From: Clostridiales bacterium
GTDB taxonomy: Bacteria; Bacillota; Clostridia; Oscillospirales; Oscillospiraceae
Reading direction: 5' to 3'
DNA length: 64,000 nt
NCBI GenBank assembly: GCA_004554585.1
Contig: SFLH01000002.1
Location: 62,001 to 126,000, forward strand
The notes under the pieces were generated by a model. That model was not told the DNA's origin. It did not search any database and saw only the letters and a list, made by a program, of their open reading frames with translations. A program made the translations under genes and the position numbers. Below, piece by piece: positions 1 to 8,615 of the stretch (positions are counted from its first letter, which is position 1; every line of letters begins with the position of its first letter).

Positions 1-546
1 TGCCCCCGGGACACCCTGCCCCAGATCGCCTTTGCCGGCCGGTCCAACGTGGGCAAGTCCTCGGTGATCAACCGCCTGCTGGGGCGGAAGAATTTCGCCC
101 GAGTGGGCTCCGCCCCGGGCAAGACCACCCACATCAACTATTTCCGCATCGACGGGAAGGTCTACTTTGTGGACCTTCCCGGCTACGGCTACGCCAAAGT
201 CTCCAAGCAGGAGCGGGCTCGGTGGGGCAAGCTCATCGAGCAGTGGTTTGCCGACGCAGACCTGCTCACCTTGGGGGTGCTCATTGTGGATCTGCGCCAC
301 AAGCCCACGGAGGACGACTGCGTCATGGCCCAGTGGTTCAAGAACTCGGGCAAACCCTTCGTGGTGGTGGCCAACAAGCACGACAAGATCAAGAAGAGTG
401 AGTGGGAACCCAACCTGGCCCGCATCCGGGAAACCCTGGAACTGGACGAGCAGACTCCGGTTATCTCCTTCTCTGCCGAGAAGGGGCTGGGTCGAGAGGA
501 CCTACTGGGGGTTATCCTGGACCACATCCAGGACGAGGCGGGCTGA
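1..546 (+). CDS. engB: Ribosome biogenesis GTPase EngB/YsxC (5' end outside window)
   Basis: The reading frame is open from base 1, so the gene starts upstream of the window. It shows the TRAFAC GTPase motifs: G1 GRSNVGKSS, a switch I region with the SAPGKTTHINYF segment typical of EngB, G3 DLPGYG, G4 NKHD and a G5-like SAEKG. EngB is an essential GTPase for late assembly of the large ribosomal subunit. In Bacillota it usually follows lon or clpX, which would lie outside the window. The next gene is 46 bases away and unrelated. Family assignment is firm; only the start is missing. Confidence 0.95.
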   Translation, partial: CPRDTLPQIAFAGRSNVGKSSVINRLLGRKNFARVGSAPGKTTHINYFRIDGKVYFVDLPGYGYAKVSKQERARWGKLIEQWFADADLLTLGVLIVDLRHKPTEDDCVMAQWFKNSGKPFVVVANKHDKIKKSEWEPNLARIRETLELDEQTPVISFSAEKGLGREDLLGVILDHIQDEAG

Positions 547-592
547 CCGAAGAGAACAGAGACCGGCTTTGGCCGGATAGGAGGGTGCAGTG

Positions 593-1294
593 ATGAAGAA
601 AAAGAGCGCGTTATTTCTCTACGCCATTCTAGCCGGCTTTTGCATCGGCCTGGGCGGCACGGTATTTCTCAAACTCAAGGACGCCTTTCCAGGGGGCAAT
701 GTGGTGGGGGCCCTGCTGTTTACCATTGGCCTGTTCACCGTCTGCACCAGAGGGTACGCCCTGTTTACCGGCAAGGCCTGTTACCTCTTTGACAACCGCC
801 TGCCCGCCTACCTGGGGGACCTGGTGCTCATCTGGGTGGGAAACCTCCTGGGCGTAATGCTCCTGGCCGGGCTGGAAGGCCTGACCAGCATGACCGGCGA
901 GGCCGGCATCCAGACAGTTGCCGCCGGTTTGGTGGAGGGCAAGATGGCGGCCTCCTACCTGGGGCTGTTTGTTCTGGGCATCCTGTGCAACATCTTCATC
1001 TTCATTGCCGTAGACGGCTATAAGAACAATCCCCACCAAGTGGGGAAGTACTTAGCCCTCTTTCTGGGGGTGTCCATCTTCATCCTCTGCGGCACGGAAC
1101 ACAGCGTGGCCGACATGTACTACTGGGCGGTGTCCGGGGTGCTCTATGACCAGCCGGGGGAGTCCTTCCTCCGCTTACTGGTGATCTCCCTGGGCAACGT
1201 GGTGGGAGGAATCTTCTTCCACCTGGTGGAGCAGTGGAAGGAGCGCTTGGACCCCACGAAAAAAGAGGAACAGAAAGAGGAAGCAACCTCCTGA
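593..1294 (+). CDS. Formate/nitrite transporter (FNT) family channel
   Basis: The product of about 233 residues is hydrophobic with six likely membrane segments. It carries the FNT hallmark GTEHSVADM near residue 165, matching the pore histidine region of FocA/NirC (G-x-E-H-S-x-A/D-N/D-M). FNT proteins are pentameric channels for formate, nitrite, hydrosulfide or acetate. The substrate cannot be told from sequence alone. Two start codons lie in tandem (GTG 590, ATG 593). The GGAGG at 580-584 is better spaced from ATG 593. The tail is a charged Lys/Glu-rich segment, and a terminator follows directly, so the gene is probably monocistronic. Confidence 0.88.
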   Translation: MKKKSALFLYAILAGFCIGLGGTVFLKLKDAFPGGNVVGALLFTIGLFTVCTRGYALFTGKACYLFDNRLPAYLGDLVLIWVGNLLGVMLLAGLEGLTSMTGEAGIQTVAAGLVEGKMAASYLGLFVLGILCNIFIFIAVDGYKNNPHQVGKYLALFLGVSIFILCGTEHSVADMYYWAVSGVLYDQPGESFLRLLVISLGNVVGGIFFHLVEQWKERLDPTKKEEQKEEATS

Positions 1295-1302
1295 AGACCC
1301 AA

Positions 1303-1333
1303 AAGCCGAGGCCCTTCGGGGCCCCGGCTTTTT
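1303..1333 (+). terminator. Rho-independent terminator after the FNT gene
   Basis: A GC-rich stem (AAGCCGAGGCCC pairing with GGGGCCCCGGCTT, with one mismatch) closes a TTC loop and is followed by a short T run. Confidence 0.85.
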
Positions 1334-1405
1334 CTGTGGGGGAGTGAGAAGCCAGACAGCGATCATCCGGCGGGAAGACCGCCGAGAGAGGAAGGAGACG
1401 GTCCC

Positions 1406-1900
1406 ATGATGGGAAAGGAAGAGATCTACCGCATGCTGCGGGAGGAGGGGATTTGGCATGAGATCACCGAGCACCCGGCGGTGTACAACATGGTGGAGAT
1501 GGCCCAGGTGGCTCTGCCCTATCCCGAGGCAGATGCCAAGAACCTGTTTGTCCGGGACAGCAAGAAGCGGGAGTACTATCTCATCACCGTCCGAGGGGAC
1601 AAGCGGGTGGACTTAAAGCAGTTCCGCCAGCAAAACCAGACCAGGTCCCTGACCTTTGCCTCGGCGGAGGAGCTTTTGGCCCTGCTGGGTCTGACGCCCG
1701 GGGCGGTGACCCCTCTTGGCTTGCTCAACGATGGCGACAGGCGGGTGACCTTTTGCCTGGACGCCTCCTTTTGCCAGGGGGAGGAGAGCCTCATCGGAGT
1801 CCATCCCAACGACAACACGGCGACCCTCTGGCTGAAGGTGGGGGACCTGCTCCAGCTCATCCGTGCCCACGGCAATCCGGTGCGGGTGGTCCAGGTGTGA
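1406..1900 (+). CDS. ProX/YbaK-type aminoacyl-tRNA editing protein
   Basis: A 164-residue single-domain protein of the YbaK/ProX superfamily, free-standing relatives of the editing domain of prolyl-tRNA synthetase that deacylate mischarged tRNA (for example Ala-tRNAPro). Family features seen are the N-terminal HEITEHPAVYNMVEM segment, the NLFVRDSKK stretch with the conserved lysine region, and the C-terminal IGVHPNDNTATLWL segment. The AAGGAG at 1392-1397 is 8 bases before ATG 1406. A second ATG follows at 1409. The closest family name is prolyl-tRNA deacylase ProX/PrdX, but the exact tRNA substrate is inferred. Confidence 0.88.
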   Translation: MMGKEEIYRMLREEGIWHEITEHPAVYNMVEMAQVALPYPEADAKNLFVRDSKKREYYLITVRGDKRVDLKQFRQQNQTRSLTFASAEELLALLGLTPGAVTPLGLLNDGDRRVTFCLDASFCQGEESLIGVHPNDNTATLWLKVGDLLQLIRAHGNPVRVVQV

Positions 1901-1932
1901 TTGCGGAAAAACGAGAGAGAGGGGAGTCCTCA

Positions 1933-2544
1933 ATGACATGTTTACTTCAAGGCCTGACCATGGGCCTGGCCTATGTGGCCCCCATAGGGGTGCAGAATTT
2001 GTTTGTGATCCACGCGGCCCTTACCTTTCCCCGGCGGCGGGCTTTGGCCACGGCGGCTATTGTGATCTTTTTCGACGTTTCCCTGGCCTTGGCCTGCTTT
2101 TTTGGGGTGGGAGCCGTGATGGAGGCCTTTCCCAAGGTTCGCCTGGTGGTGCTGCTGGTGGGCAGTCTGGTGGTCCTGGCCATCGGCGTGGGCCTGCTGC
2201 GCAGCAAAGTGGGGCAGGAAGAGGGCACACCTTTGCCAAACACCATCCCTAAGATCATTGCCACCGCCTGTTTGGTCACCTGGTGCAATCCCCAGGCCCT
2301 CATCGACGGCACCATGATGCTGGGGGCTTTTCGGGCCACTTTGCCGGCGGGGCAATCGGCCCTGTTCATTGGGGGTGTGGCCCTGGCCTCCTGCCTGTGG
2401 TTTTCCGGGTTGACCCTGGTGGTGAGCCTGCTCAGCCGGTGCTTTACCCCCAAAGTCATGGGGGTCATCAACAAGGTCTGCGGCGTGGTTATCCTCTTTT
2501 ACGGGGGAAAACTGCTGTGGTCCTTTATCACTTCGATGATGTAA
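1933..2544 (+). CDS. LysE/ArgO family amino-acid exporter
   Basis: A 203-residue membrane protein with about six hydrophobic segments. The N-terminal APIGVQNLFVI motif is the LysE-family signature (A-P-G-P/I-x-x-x-x), and the central TWCNPQALIDG matches the second conserved family segment. LysE/ArgO members export basic amino acids. The start at ATG 1933 sits behind GAGAGAGGGGAG. A longer in-frame reading from 1753 runs through the upstream gene and is not credible. It lies 32 bases after the editing-protein gene, so the two may be co-transcribed. Confidence 0.85.
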   Translation: MTCLLQGLTMGLAYVAPIGVQNLFVIHAALTFPRRRALATAAIVIFFDVSLALACFFGVGAVMEAFPKVRLVVLLVGSLVVLAIGVGLLRSKVGQEEGTPLPNTIPKIIATACLVTWCNPQALIDGTMMLGAFRATLPAGQSALFIGGVALASCLWFSGLTLVVSLLSRCFTPKVMGVINKVCGVVILFYGGKLLWSFITSMM

Positions 2545-2568
2545 CCAGAGAGAGGGGAGGGGGATACC

Positions 2569-3237
2569 ATGCGCACCATCGCGGTTATCGAGGACGATGA
2601 GCCCATTGGAAACCTGTTGGAGGAAGCCCTCCAGGGAGAGGGCTACGGGGTGCTACGGGCCTATTCGGGCACGGAAGCCCAATACCTGCTGGCCCAACAC
2701 ACCCCTGACCTGGTGCTGCTGGACCTGATGCTGCCAGGACGAAGTGGGGAGGAGCTGCTGCCCCTACTGCGGGGTGTTCCGGTGATCGTGGTCAGCGCCA
2801 AGGCGGACATCGACGCCAAGGTGGACGCCCTGCTGGGCGGGGCGGCGGACTATGTGACGAAACCCTTCGCCTTGAAGGAACTGCTGGCCCGGGTGGCCGT
2901 CCAGCTGCGGGGGCCGGTGCAGGGGGAAAAGACCTGCCTGACCTTCCAGGACCTGGTCCTGGACCCCACCGCCCACGCCGTTACCGCCGGCGGCCAGCCG
3001 GTGAAGCTGACGAAAACCGAATACGCCATCCTCCACCTGCTGCTGGCCAACCCCCGGCAGGTGTTGGCCAAGTCGGTGATCCTGGACCGGATCGGCCAGG
3101 AGACCCCCGACGGCACCGAGCGCTCCCTGAAGCAGCACATGAGTAATTTGCGCAAAAAGCTCCGCCAGGCGGGGGGACGGGAGTACATCCAGGCGGTGTG
3201 GGGGATCGGCTTCTGCCTGACGGAAGCGGGATCTTGA
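2569..3237 (+). CDS. OmpR/PhoB-family response regulator
   Basis: 222 residues. The receiver domain spans about 1-115 with the acidic pocket E8-D9-D10, the phospho-acceptor Asp52 in LLDLMLPG, Ser76 and Lys98 in TKPF. A winged-helix DNA-binding domain covers about 130-220, with LTKTEYAILHLLL and the recognition-helix region SLKQHMSNLRKKL. RBS GGGAGGGGG precedes ATG 2569. It is followed by an ABC ATPase, a permease and a histidine kinase, an arrangement typical of antimicrobial-peptide or envelope-stress modules of Bacillota. The kinase at 5083-5976 is the likely partner. Confidence 0.92.
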   Translation: MRTIAVIEDDEPIGNLLEEALQGEGYGVLRAYSGTEAQYLLAQHTPDLVLLDLMLPGRSGEELLPLLRGVPVIVVSAKADIDAKVDALLGGAADYVTKPFALKELLARVAVQLRGPVQGEKTCLTFQDLVLDPTAHAVTAGGQPVKLTKTEYAILHLLLANPRQVLAKSVILDRIGQETPDGTERSLKQHMSNLRKKLRQAGGREYIQAVWGIGFCLTEAGS

Positions 3238-3310
3238 CGAAATCTTGACCCTTTTCTTGACCGCCCCCTTGACCCAGCTGTGGCAGACTAGGGGCAAAGG
3301 AGGCGATACC

Positions 3311-4225
3311 ATGGAATACTGTCTGACCACCCAAGGGCTGTGCAAGGCCTACCGCCACGGCCGCGCCCTGGACGGCCTGACCATGCAGGTGCCCAAAGGG
3401 GCCATCTACGGCCTGGTGGGCCGCAACGGGGCGGGCAAGACCACCCTCATCCGGCTCATCTGCGGGCTCCAGCGGCCCACGGCGGGGAGCTATGCCCTCT
3501 ATGGCGTGCCCCACACGGACCCGGGCATTTACGCCGTCCGCCGCCGGATGGGGGCGGTGGTGGAGACCCCTGCCATTTACGGCAACCTCACCGCCCAGGA
3601 TAACCTGCGGGCCCAGCACCGGATGCTGGGGTTGCCGGGGGAGGAGGACATCCCCAAGCTGCTGGAGCTGGTGGGGCTGGCAGGAACGGGCAAGAAAACA
3701 GCCCGACATTTCTCCCTGGGCATGCGCCAGCGGCTGGGCATTGCCGTGGCCCTGTGCGGCGGCCCGGACTTTCTGGTGCTGGACGAGCCCATCAACGGCC
3801 TGGACCCCCAGGGGATCATCGAGATGCGGGAGCTGATTTTAACCCTCAACCGGGAGCACCAGATCACCGTTCTGCTCTCCAGCCACATCTTGGACGAGCT
3901 GGCCCGGCTGGCCACCCACTACGGCTTTCTCCACCAGGGGGCCCTGGTCCAGGAGATCAGTGCCCGGGACTTAGAGGCCGCCTGCCGCAAGTGTACCCGC
4001 CTGACCGTCACCGACCCGGCGGCCCTGTGCCTGGTGCTGGACAGCTTAGGCGTCGCGTACCGCCTGGCCGGGGAGCGGGAGGTGGATGTGTACGAGGTGG
4101 ACAACCTCACCCAACTGATCCTGGCCCTGGAGGAAGGGGGCTGCCAGGTCCTCACCCTGCACCAGCGGGACGAGACCTTGGAGAGCTATTTCATGGACCT
4201 GGTGGGAGGTGACGGACATGCGTAA
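3311..4225 (+). CDS. ABC transporter ATP-binding protein (BcrA/lantibiotic-immunity type)
   Basis: 304 residues. Walker A GRNGAGKTT, a signature-like FSLGMRQRLGIA (an F-S-L-G-M variant of LSGGQ common in this subfamily), Walker B FLVLDEP with INGLDPQG, and the H-loop SSH are all visible. The roughly 80-residue C-terminal extension is typical of drug and lantibiotic self-protection ATPases. ATG 3311 follows AAAGGAGGCG. A longer reading from 3245 is not needed. It overlaps the permease gene by 8 bases and sits between a response regulator and its kinase, so export of, or protection from, an antimicrobial compound is the likely role. Confidence 0.9.
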   Translation: MEYCLTTQGLCKAYRHGRALDGLTMQVPKGAIYGLVGRNGAGKTTLIRLICGLQRPTAGSYALYGVPHTDPGIYAVRRRMGAVVETPAIYGNLTAQDNLRAQHRMLGLPGEEDIPKLLELVGLAGTGKKTARHFSLGMRQRLGIAVALCGGPDFLVLDEPINGLDPQGIIEMRELILTLNREHQITVLLSSHILDELARLATHYGFLHQGALVQEISARDLEAACRKCTRLTVTDPAALCLVLDSLGVAYRLAGEREVDVYEVDNLTQLILALEEGGCQVLTLHQRDETLESYFMDLVGGDGHA

Positions 4226-5063
4226 TCTGCTGCGGAGCAGCTTGTTCCGGCTGCGGAAGGACATAATTTTCTGGCTGGCCCTGGTGGTTTGCCTGGTAGC
4301 GGGGATTGTTTTTGCTGTCAGCTACCTCAATACCCCGGCCTTTGACGATGTCTATTTCTTCCCCCTGTTCCTGGCTTTGGCGGCGGTTCTCTCCCTGTTT
4401 TTGGGGCGGGAGTACAGCGACGGGACCCTGCGCAACGCCGTGACCGCCGGGCACCGGCGGCGGGGAATGTATGGGGCCGGTCTGGTCACTGCCCTGCTGG
4501 TGAGCCTGCTGTGTCTGGTGGCGTTCTGGTTGCCCTTTCTCCTGGTTCAGGGAAAGGCCCTGGTCCGTCTGGGCGCGGGCGTGGTGGTGCCGGTGGCCGT
4601 GGGGTTCCTGCTGCTGATGGCAGCTATGACGGCCTTGTTTACGGCGGTGAGCTTCAACGTGCCAAATCTGGCCGCCGGAGCCATTGTCAACCTGATCCTG
4701 TGGGTGGGGCTCATGCTGGGGGCCTATCAGCTGGAGTTTGCCTTGGGCCAACCGGAGTATGTCCGGGAGGTGACGATGAGCGCCCAGGGAGAGATGGTGG
4801 AAGGCCCCAAGATGCAAAACCCCAACTACCTGGACGGCCCTCTGCGGGTTGTGTACGAAGGGATGGAGGCTTGCCTGCCCCACAGTCAACTCAACGACTA
4901 TGTGTCCTACCTGAGCAGCTGCCTGTACGTGCAGGCGGTGCCGGAGGCGGAAGGTTGGGAGGAGACCGACTTTCTCTACCAGGCGCCGGTCTGCTCCCTG
5001 GCCGTGACGGTGTGCATCAGCGGCCTGGGGCTGGCGCTGTTCCAGCGAAAAGATTTGAAGTAA
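4218..5063 (+). CDS. ABC transporter permease (ABC-2 type)
   Basis: 281 residues with about six hydrophobic segments: one near the N-terminus (IIFWLALVVCLVAGIVF), four in the middle and one at the C-terminus just before the terminal KDLK. An extracytoplasmic stretch lies between segments 5 and 6 (about residues 180-245). ATG 4218 is preceded by GGGAGGT with good spacing and overlaps the ATPase gene, indicating translational coupling. The alternative GTG at 4209 is less well placed. The substrate is unknown. It presumably pairs with the ATPase at 3311-4225. Confidence 0.85.
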   Translation: MRNLLRSSLFRLRKDIIFWLALVVCLVAGIVFAVSYLNTPAFDDVYFFPLFLALAAVLSLFLGREYSDGTLRNAVTAGHRRRGMYGAGLVTALLVSLLCLVAFWLPFLLVQGKALVRLGAGVVVPVAVGFLLLMAAMTALFTAVSFNVPNLAAGAIVNLILWVGLMLGAYQLEFALGQPEYVREVTMSAQGEMVEGPKMQNPNYLDGPLRVVYEGMEACLPHSQLNDYVSYLSSCLYVQAVPEAEGWEETDFLYQAPVCSLAVTVCISGLGLALFQRKDLK

Positions 5064-5082
5064 CGGAAAGGAGGGGGTGGGG

Positions 5083-5976
5083 ATGCTGCCCTGGCTGCTG
5101 TGCGGCGTGCTGGCCCTGGTGGCCGTGTATTTTGCCGGAAAGGTCCGGGCCCTTCATCGGACCATGGAGGAATTGGAGGACCACCTGGCCCACTGGCTAG
5201 ACCGGGACAGCAACAACCACATTGCCCTCTCCGATAACCGAGACCCTTACGCCCGCCGTCTGGCTACGACTCTGGACCGGCAACTGACCGAACTACGCCG
5301 CCACCGCCGGCGCTGGCAGAGGGGGGACCGGGAACTCAAGGAGGCCGTCACCAACCTCTCCCACGACCTCCGCACCCCCCTCACCGCCTTGGAGGGCTAT
5401 CTGGAACTGCTGGAGCAGACGGAACTCTCCCCCGTCCAAGGACGCTACCTGGCCCAAATTCAGGGCCGGGCGGCGGCCATGACGGACCTGACCGAGGAGC
5501 TGTTCCGCTGCTCCGTCCTCAATGCCGCCCAGCCCATGGCCCGGACCCCCGTGGTCCTCAACCAAGTGCTGGAGGAAAGCCTGCTGGCCCATTACGGTGT
5601 GCTTACCCAGCGGGGGATCACCCCGGTGCTGAACCTGACCGAAGTTCCCGTCCACCGCCGGCTGGACCCGGCTGCCCTGAAGCGGGTGTTTGCCAATCTG
5701 CTCAGCAACGCCCTGAAATACAGCCAGGGGGACCTGGCAGTGACTCTTACCCAGACAGGGGAAATCACCTTTTCCAACACGGCCCCTAGCCTGACCCCGG
5801 TGCAGGTGGAGCGGCTGTTCCACCGCTTCTACACCGTGGAGACCGGGCGCAGCGCCACCGGCCTGGGCCTGTCCATTGCCCAGCAGCTGACGCAGGCCAT
5901 GGGGGGAACCCTCCAGGCGGCCTGGCAGGAGGGCAAGCTGGTGCTCACCCTCACCTTCCCGGCAGAGGCCCCATAG
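5083..5976 (+). CDS. Sensor histidine kinase
   Basis: 297 residues. A single N-terminal membrane segment covers residues 2-18, followed by a short linker and the H-box NLSHDLRTPLTALEG with phospho-acceptor His94. The N-box NLLSNALKYS and the G-box TGLGLSIAQQL follow. The virtual lack of an extracellular sensor domain matches the intramembrane-sensing kinases that work with drug-exporting ABC transporters. AAAGGAGGG lies 8 bases before ATG 5083, and a GTG at 5077 is the alternative. It follows the permease after 19 bases and is the likely partner of the response regulator at 2569-3237. Confidence 0.9.
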   Translation: MLPWLLCGVLALVAVYFAGKVRALHRTMEELEDHLAHWLDRDSNNHIALSDNRDPYARRLATTLDRQLTELRRHRRRWQRGDRELKEAVTNLSHDLRTPLTALEGYLELLEQTELSPVQGRYLAQIQGRAAAMTDLTEELFRCSVLNAAQPMARTPVVLNQVLEESLLAHYGVLTQRGITPVLNLTEVPVHRRLDPAALKRVFANLLSNALKYSQGDLAVTLTQTGEITFSNTAPSLTPVQVERLFHRFYTVETGRSATGLGLSIAQQLTQAMGGTLQAAWQEGKLVLTLTFPAEAP

Positions 5977-6091
5977 GTCCCTGCCGGGAATTTTGTCGTC
6001 CAAGGGGTTGCGTATCTCTTCCAGGAGAGGTATCATAAAAAAATGTGAAACCAGAAAAGGAGGCGGGAGCTCTGGGGACCAGAGCGTGCAC

Positions 6092-7459
6092 ATGAAACCA
6101 AGAAATGATCTACGACACGGGACCTTGTGGAAGCAGATCCTGTTGTTTGCCCTCCCCATCGCCGCCACCAGCATGCTGCAGCAGTTGTTCAACTCTGCGG
6201 ATGTGGCGGTGGTGGGGCGCTTTTCCGCCCAGAAAGAGCTGGCTCTGGCGGCAGTGGGCAGCACCACCTCGGTGGTGAACCTCTACATCACCATCTTCAC
6301 CGGCCTGGCGGTGGGGGCCAATGTGGTCATCGCCCGGCTCATCGGCGCGGAGGAAGAGGGGGAGGTCCGCAAGGCAGTTCACACCGCCCTGGTGACGGCG
6401 GTAATCTGCGGGGCGGCCATGATGGTGCTAGGCCAGCTGGTGGCTAAGCCACTGCTGGCATGGATGGACACCCCGGCGGATATCATTGACCTGGCAGGGC
6501 AGTATCTGCGCATCTTCCTGCTGGGAGCCATCTTCCAGATGGTCTACAACTTTGAGGCGGCCATCCTCCGGGCCAACGGCGATACCCGGCGGCCGCTGCT
6601 GTGCCTGCTGCTCTCCGGCGGGGTGAATGTGGTGCTCAACCTCCTTTTTGTCATCGTTTTTCATCTGGACGTGGCAGGGGTGGCCCTGGCCACGGTGATC
6701 GCCGATGCCGTGGGGGCGGGTCTGCTGTGGCACTATCTGCGGCGGGAGTCCGGCCCCATCCGCGTAGAGCTTGCCCTGCTGCGGCTGGATAAAAAGCTCC
6801 TGCGGGCCATCCTGTACATCGGCATTCCGGCGGCTATCCAGGGGATGATGTTCAACATTGCCAACGTGATCATCCAGTCGGGCATCAACCGCCTGGGCTC
6901 TCAGGTGGTGGCGGCCTCCACCATCGGGGTGACGGCGGAAATCTTTGTCTACTACCTGCTTAACAGCTTCGGTCAGGCCAGCATGACCTTCACCGGCCAG
7001 AACTACGGGGCGGGGAATCTGGCCCGCTGTCGGGGGGCGACACGCTGGTGCCTGCTGCTGGGATGCCTGCTGTCGGAGATTTTTGCCCTGTTGCTGGTGG
7101 CTTTCGGCTTGCCCTTCGCGGGGATCTATACCACCGAGGGGGCCATTGCCCTGCTGGCCCTGACCCGGATGAAGTGGGTGCTGCCCTTTGAGATCTGCAA
7201 CACCGTCATCGAGGTCCTCTCGGGAACGCTGCGGGGGCTGGGCTATTCTTTCGTGCCCACCATCCTCTGCGCGGTCTTTGTCTGCGGTCTGCGGATTTTG
7301 TGGGTAGCTTTCGTCTTCCCCCTCATGCCCACCTTCCAGGGCCTGCTGCTGGTCTACCCCGTAAGCTGGCTGGCCGCAGGCGCGGCGCTGGCCATCACCT
7401 ACTTGGTTCTGAAGAAAAAACTGCTGTCCGGGAAACCGGCGGAGCTTCCTGCGGGATAA
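6092..7459 (+). CDS. MATE family efflux transporter
   Basis: About 455 residues with twelve predicted membrane segments in two repeats. The first segment begins with the MATE-like LFALPIAATSMLQQLFNSADVA-type stretch (only part quoted: ALPIAATSMLQQ) and the family motif VVGRF follows. Members are Na+ or H+ coupled multidrug/organic cation exporters of the inner membrane. The start is uncertain: the good RBS at 6056-6063 is about 25 bases before ATG 6092, and GTG 6086 is an in-frame alternative. It sits alone between the two-component operon and a hairpin at 7494-7532. Confidence 0.88.
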   Translation: MKPRNDLRHGTLWKQILLFALPIAATSMLQQLFNSADVAVVGRFSAQKELALAAVGSTTSVVNLYITIFTGLAVGANVVIARLIGAEEEGEVRKAVHTALVTAVICGAAMMVLGQLVAKPLLAWMDTPADIIDLAGQYLRIFLLGAIFQMVYNFEAAILRANGDTRRPLLCLLLSGGVNVVLNLLFVIVFHLDVAGVALATVIADAVGAGLLWHYLRRESGPIRVELALLRLDKKLLRAILYIGIPAAIQGMMFNIANVIIQSGINRLGSQVVAASTIGVTAEIFVYYLLNSFGQASMTFTGQNYGAGNLARCRGATRWCLLLGCLLSEIFALLLVAFGLPFAGIYTTEGAIALLALTRMKWVLPFEICNTVIEVLSGTLRGLGYSFVPTILCAVFVCGLRILWVAFVFPLMPTFQGLLLVYPVSWLAAGAALAITYLVLKKKLLSGKPAELPAG

Positions 7460-7493
7460 CAAAGCGCATAAGAGAAAAGTTGTCATCAAAGCT

Positions 7494-7532
7494 GTCGGCG
7501 GCGGTTCTTCTAAGGGAAGGACCGCCGCCGAC
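7494..7532 (+). terminator. Hairpin, probable terminator of the MATE gene
   Basis: A perfect 12-bp stem, GTCGGCGGCGGT with ACCGCCGCCGAC, closes a 15-base loop 35 bases after the MATE stop. It lacks a real T tract (TTGTGG follows), so termination may be inefficient or the hairpin may protect the mRNA 3' end. Confidence 0.5.
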
Positions 7533-7551
7533 TTGTGGAGAAAAGAACCCC

Positions 7552-7580
7552 TTGACATTGGGCGGCCGATATGTTAATAT
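7552..7580 (+). promoter_or_regulatory. Sigma-A promoter of the DUF554 gene
   Basis: TTGACA (7552-7557), a 17-bp spacer and TAATAT (7575-7580) form a near-consensus vegetative promoter. The predicted start site lies about 110 bases before the gene. Confidence 0.8.
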
Positions 7581-7586
7581 GCCACA

Positions 7587-7697
7587 TCTTTTTGGTAAGG
7601 GGCCCTTGAGGCGGCAGGACACGGCTGCGGGGGCCTTGCCGGCTCCAGCCCGCGGCATGTACCGCCGCTGGTCCTGGCGGAAAGGAGTGTGCGGAAA
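7587..7697 (+). other. GC-rich structured 5' leader of the DUF554 gene
   Basis: The untranslated leader contains a GCGGG/CCCGC stem around 7626-7654 and a CCGCC/GGCGG hairpin (about 7661-7680) directly in front of the AAAGGAG ribosome-binding site. I do not recognise it as a known riboswitch class. The hairpin next to the RBS could influence translation. Confidence 0.35.
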
Positions 7698-8402
7698 ATG
7701 ATCCCCAAAGGAATCCTGATCGACTGTTGCTGTGTGCTGGTGGGGGCCAACTTTGGCAGTGCCATCCGGGAAAAGATCCCCGAGCGGCTGAAACAGCCCA
7801 TGAACGTCACCTTCGGCATGGCCGCCATTGCCATCGGCATCGTCTCCCTGGTGAAGTTGGAGACCTTGCCCGCGGTGATCCTGGCCCTGATCTTGGGGTC
7901 GCTTATCGGGGAAGTGCTAAACTTGGACCGCAGGATTCGGGGCCTGTTTGAGCGGGTCCTGCACCGGCTTCACTTCTCCATTACGGGGGACCGGGACGTC
8001 TACATGCAGTTTTACCTCATCGTGGCCGTGACCTTCTGCGCCAGCGGCACCAACATCTTTGGGGCCATTTACGAGGGGGCCACGGGAGATTTTACCATCC
8101 TGCTGTCCAAAGGCGTGATGGACATTTTTGCGGCGGCCATCTTCGCGGCCACCCTTGGCCGAGCCATGAACCTGATTGTTCTGCCCCAGTTTCTCATCCT
8201 GTGCACCTGCTTCTACTGCGCCCAGTTCCTTCTTCCCCTGACCACCCCGGCCATGCAGAACGACTTTGTGGCCATGGGAGGGCTGCTGACCATTGTGCTT
8301 GGCATGGGCATCGCCCAGATCAAGCAGATCAGCGCGGTGAATCTCCTGCCTGCCCTGGTGCTGATCTGGCCCAGCTCCTGGCTGTTTTCTCTGCTGCCCT
8401 GA
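7698..8402 (+). CDS. DUF554 family membrane protein
   Basis: 234 residues and about seven membrane segments. The N-terminal IPKGILIDCCCVLVGANFGS pattern and the motif GTNIFGAIYEGATGD match the DUF554 (YdfK) family of uncharacterised integral membrane proteins. Family members start with M-x-G/K-x-x-x-N/D and have glycine-rich helices, and no transport substrate is established. RBS AAAGGAG lies 10 bases before ATG 7698; GTG 7689 is too close to it. The gene has its own strong promoter and a leader of about 110 bases. The sequence becomes noticeably more AT-rich shortly after its stop codon. Confidence 0.85.
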   Translation: MIPKGILIDCCCVLVGANFGSAIREKIPERLKQPMNVTFGMAAIAIGIVSLVKLETLPAVILALILGSLIGEVLNLDRRIRGLFERVLHRLHFSITGDRDVYMQFYLIVAVTFCASGTNIFGAIYEGATGDFTILLSKGVMDIFAAAIFAATLGRAMNLIVLPQFLILCTCFYCAQFLLPLTTPAMQNDFVAMGGLLTIVLGMGIAQIKQISAVNLLPALVLIWPSSWLFSLLP

Positions 8403-8434
8403 ACAAGGAAAAGGACAAAGCCGTTCCCCAGGGG

Positions 8435-8578
8435 ATGAACATCACAGTGCGCACCTTGCAGCATTACCACAGAGAGGGCTGCTTTTCTCCCTTAGAGTTC
8501 TCTATCCTATATGTATGGCAAACCTATGGCCCCCTACTCTATAGCAACAGCGAGTTGTTTGCTAAAATGAGATTTTGA
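8435..8578 (+). pseudogene. Remnant of a MerR-family regulator N-terminus
   Basis: The 47-codon open stretch begins MNITVRTLQHYHREG, which matches the start of the MerR-type helix-turn-helix (VRTLRHYDEIGLL). The following residues show no further MerR similarity and a stop comes at 8578. The normal N-terminal helix and the rest of the roughly 120-270-residue protein are absent. There is no convincing RBS. I read it as a decayed fragment at the left edge of the AT-rich insert; a chance resemblance is possible because the match is only about 15 residues. Confidence 0.5.
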
Positions 8579-8615
8579 ATTTATAGTAATATCATATTCA
8601 TTGGGAGGGGCAGGT

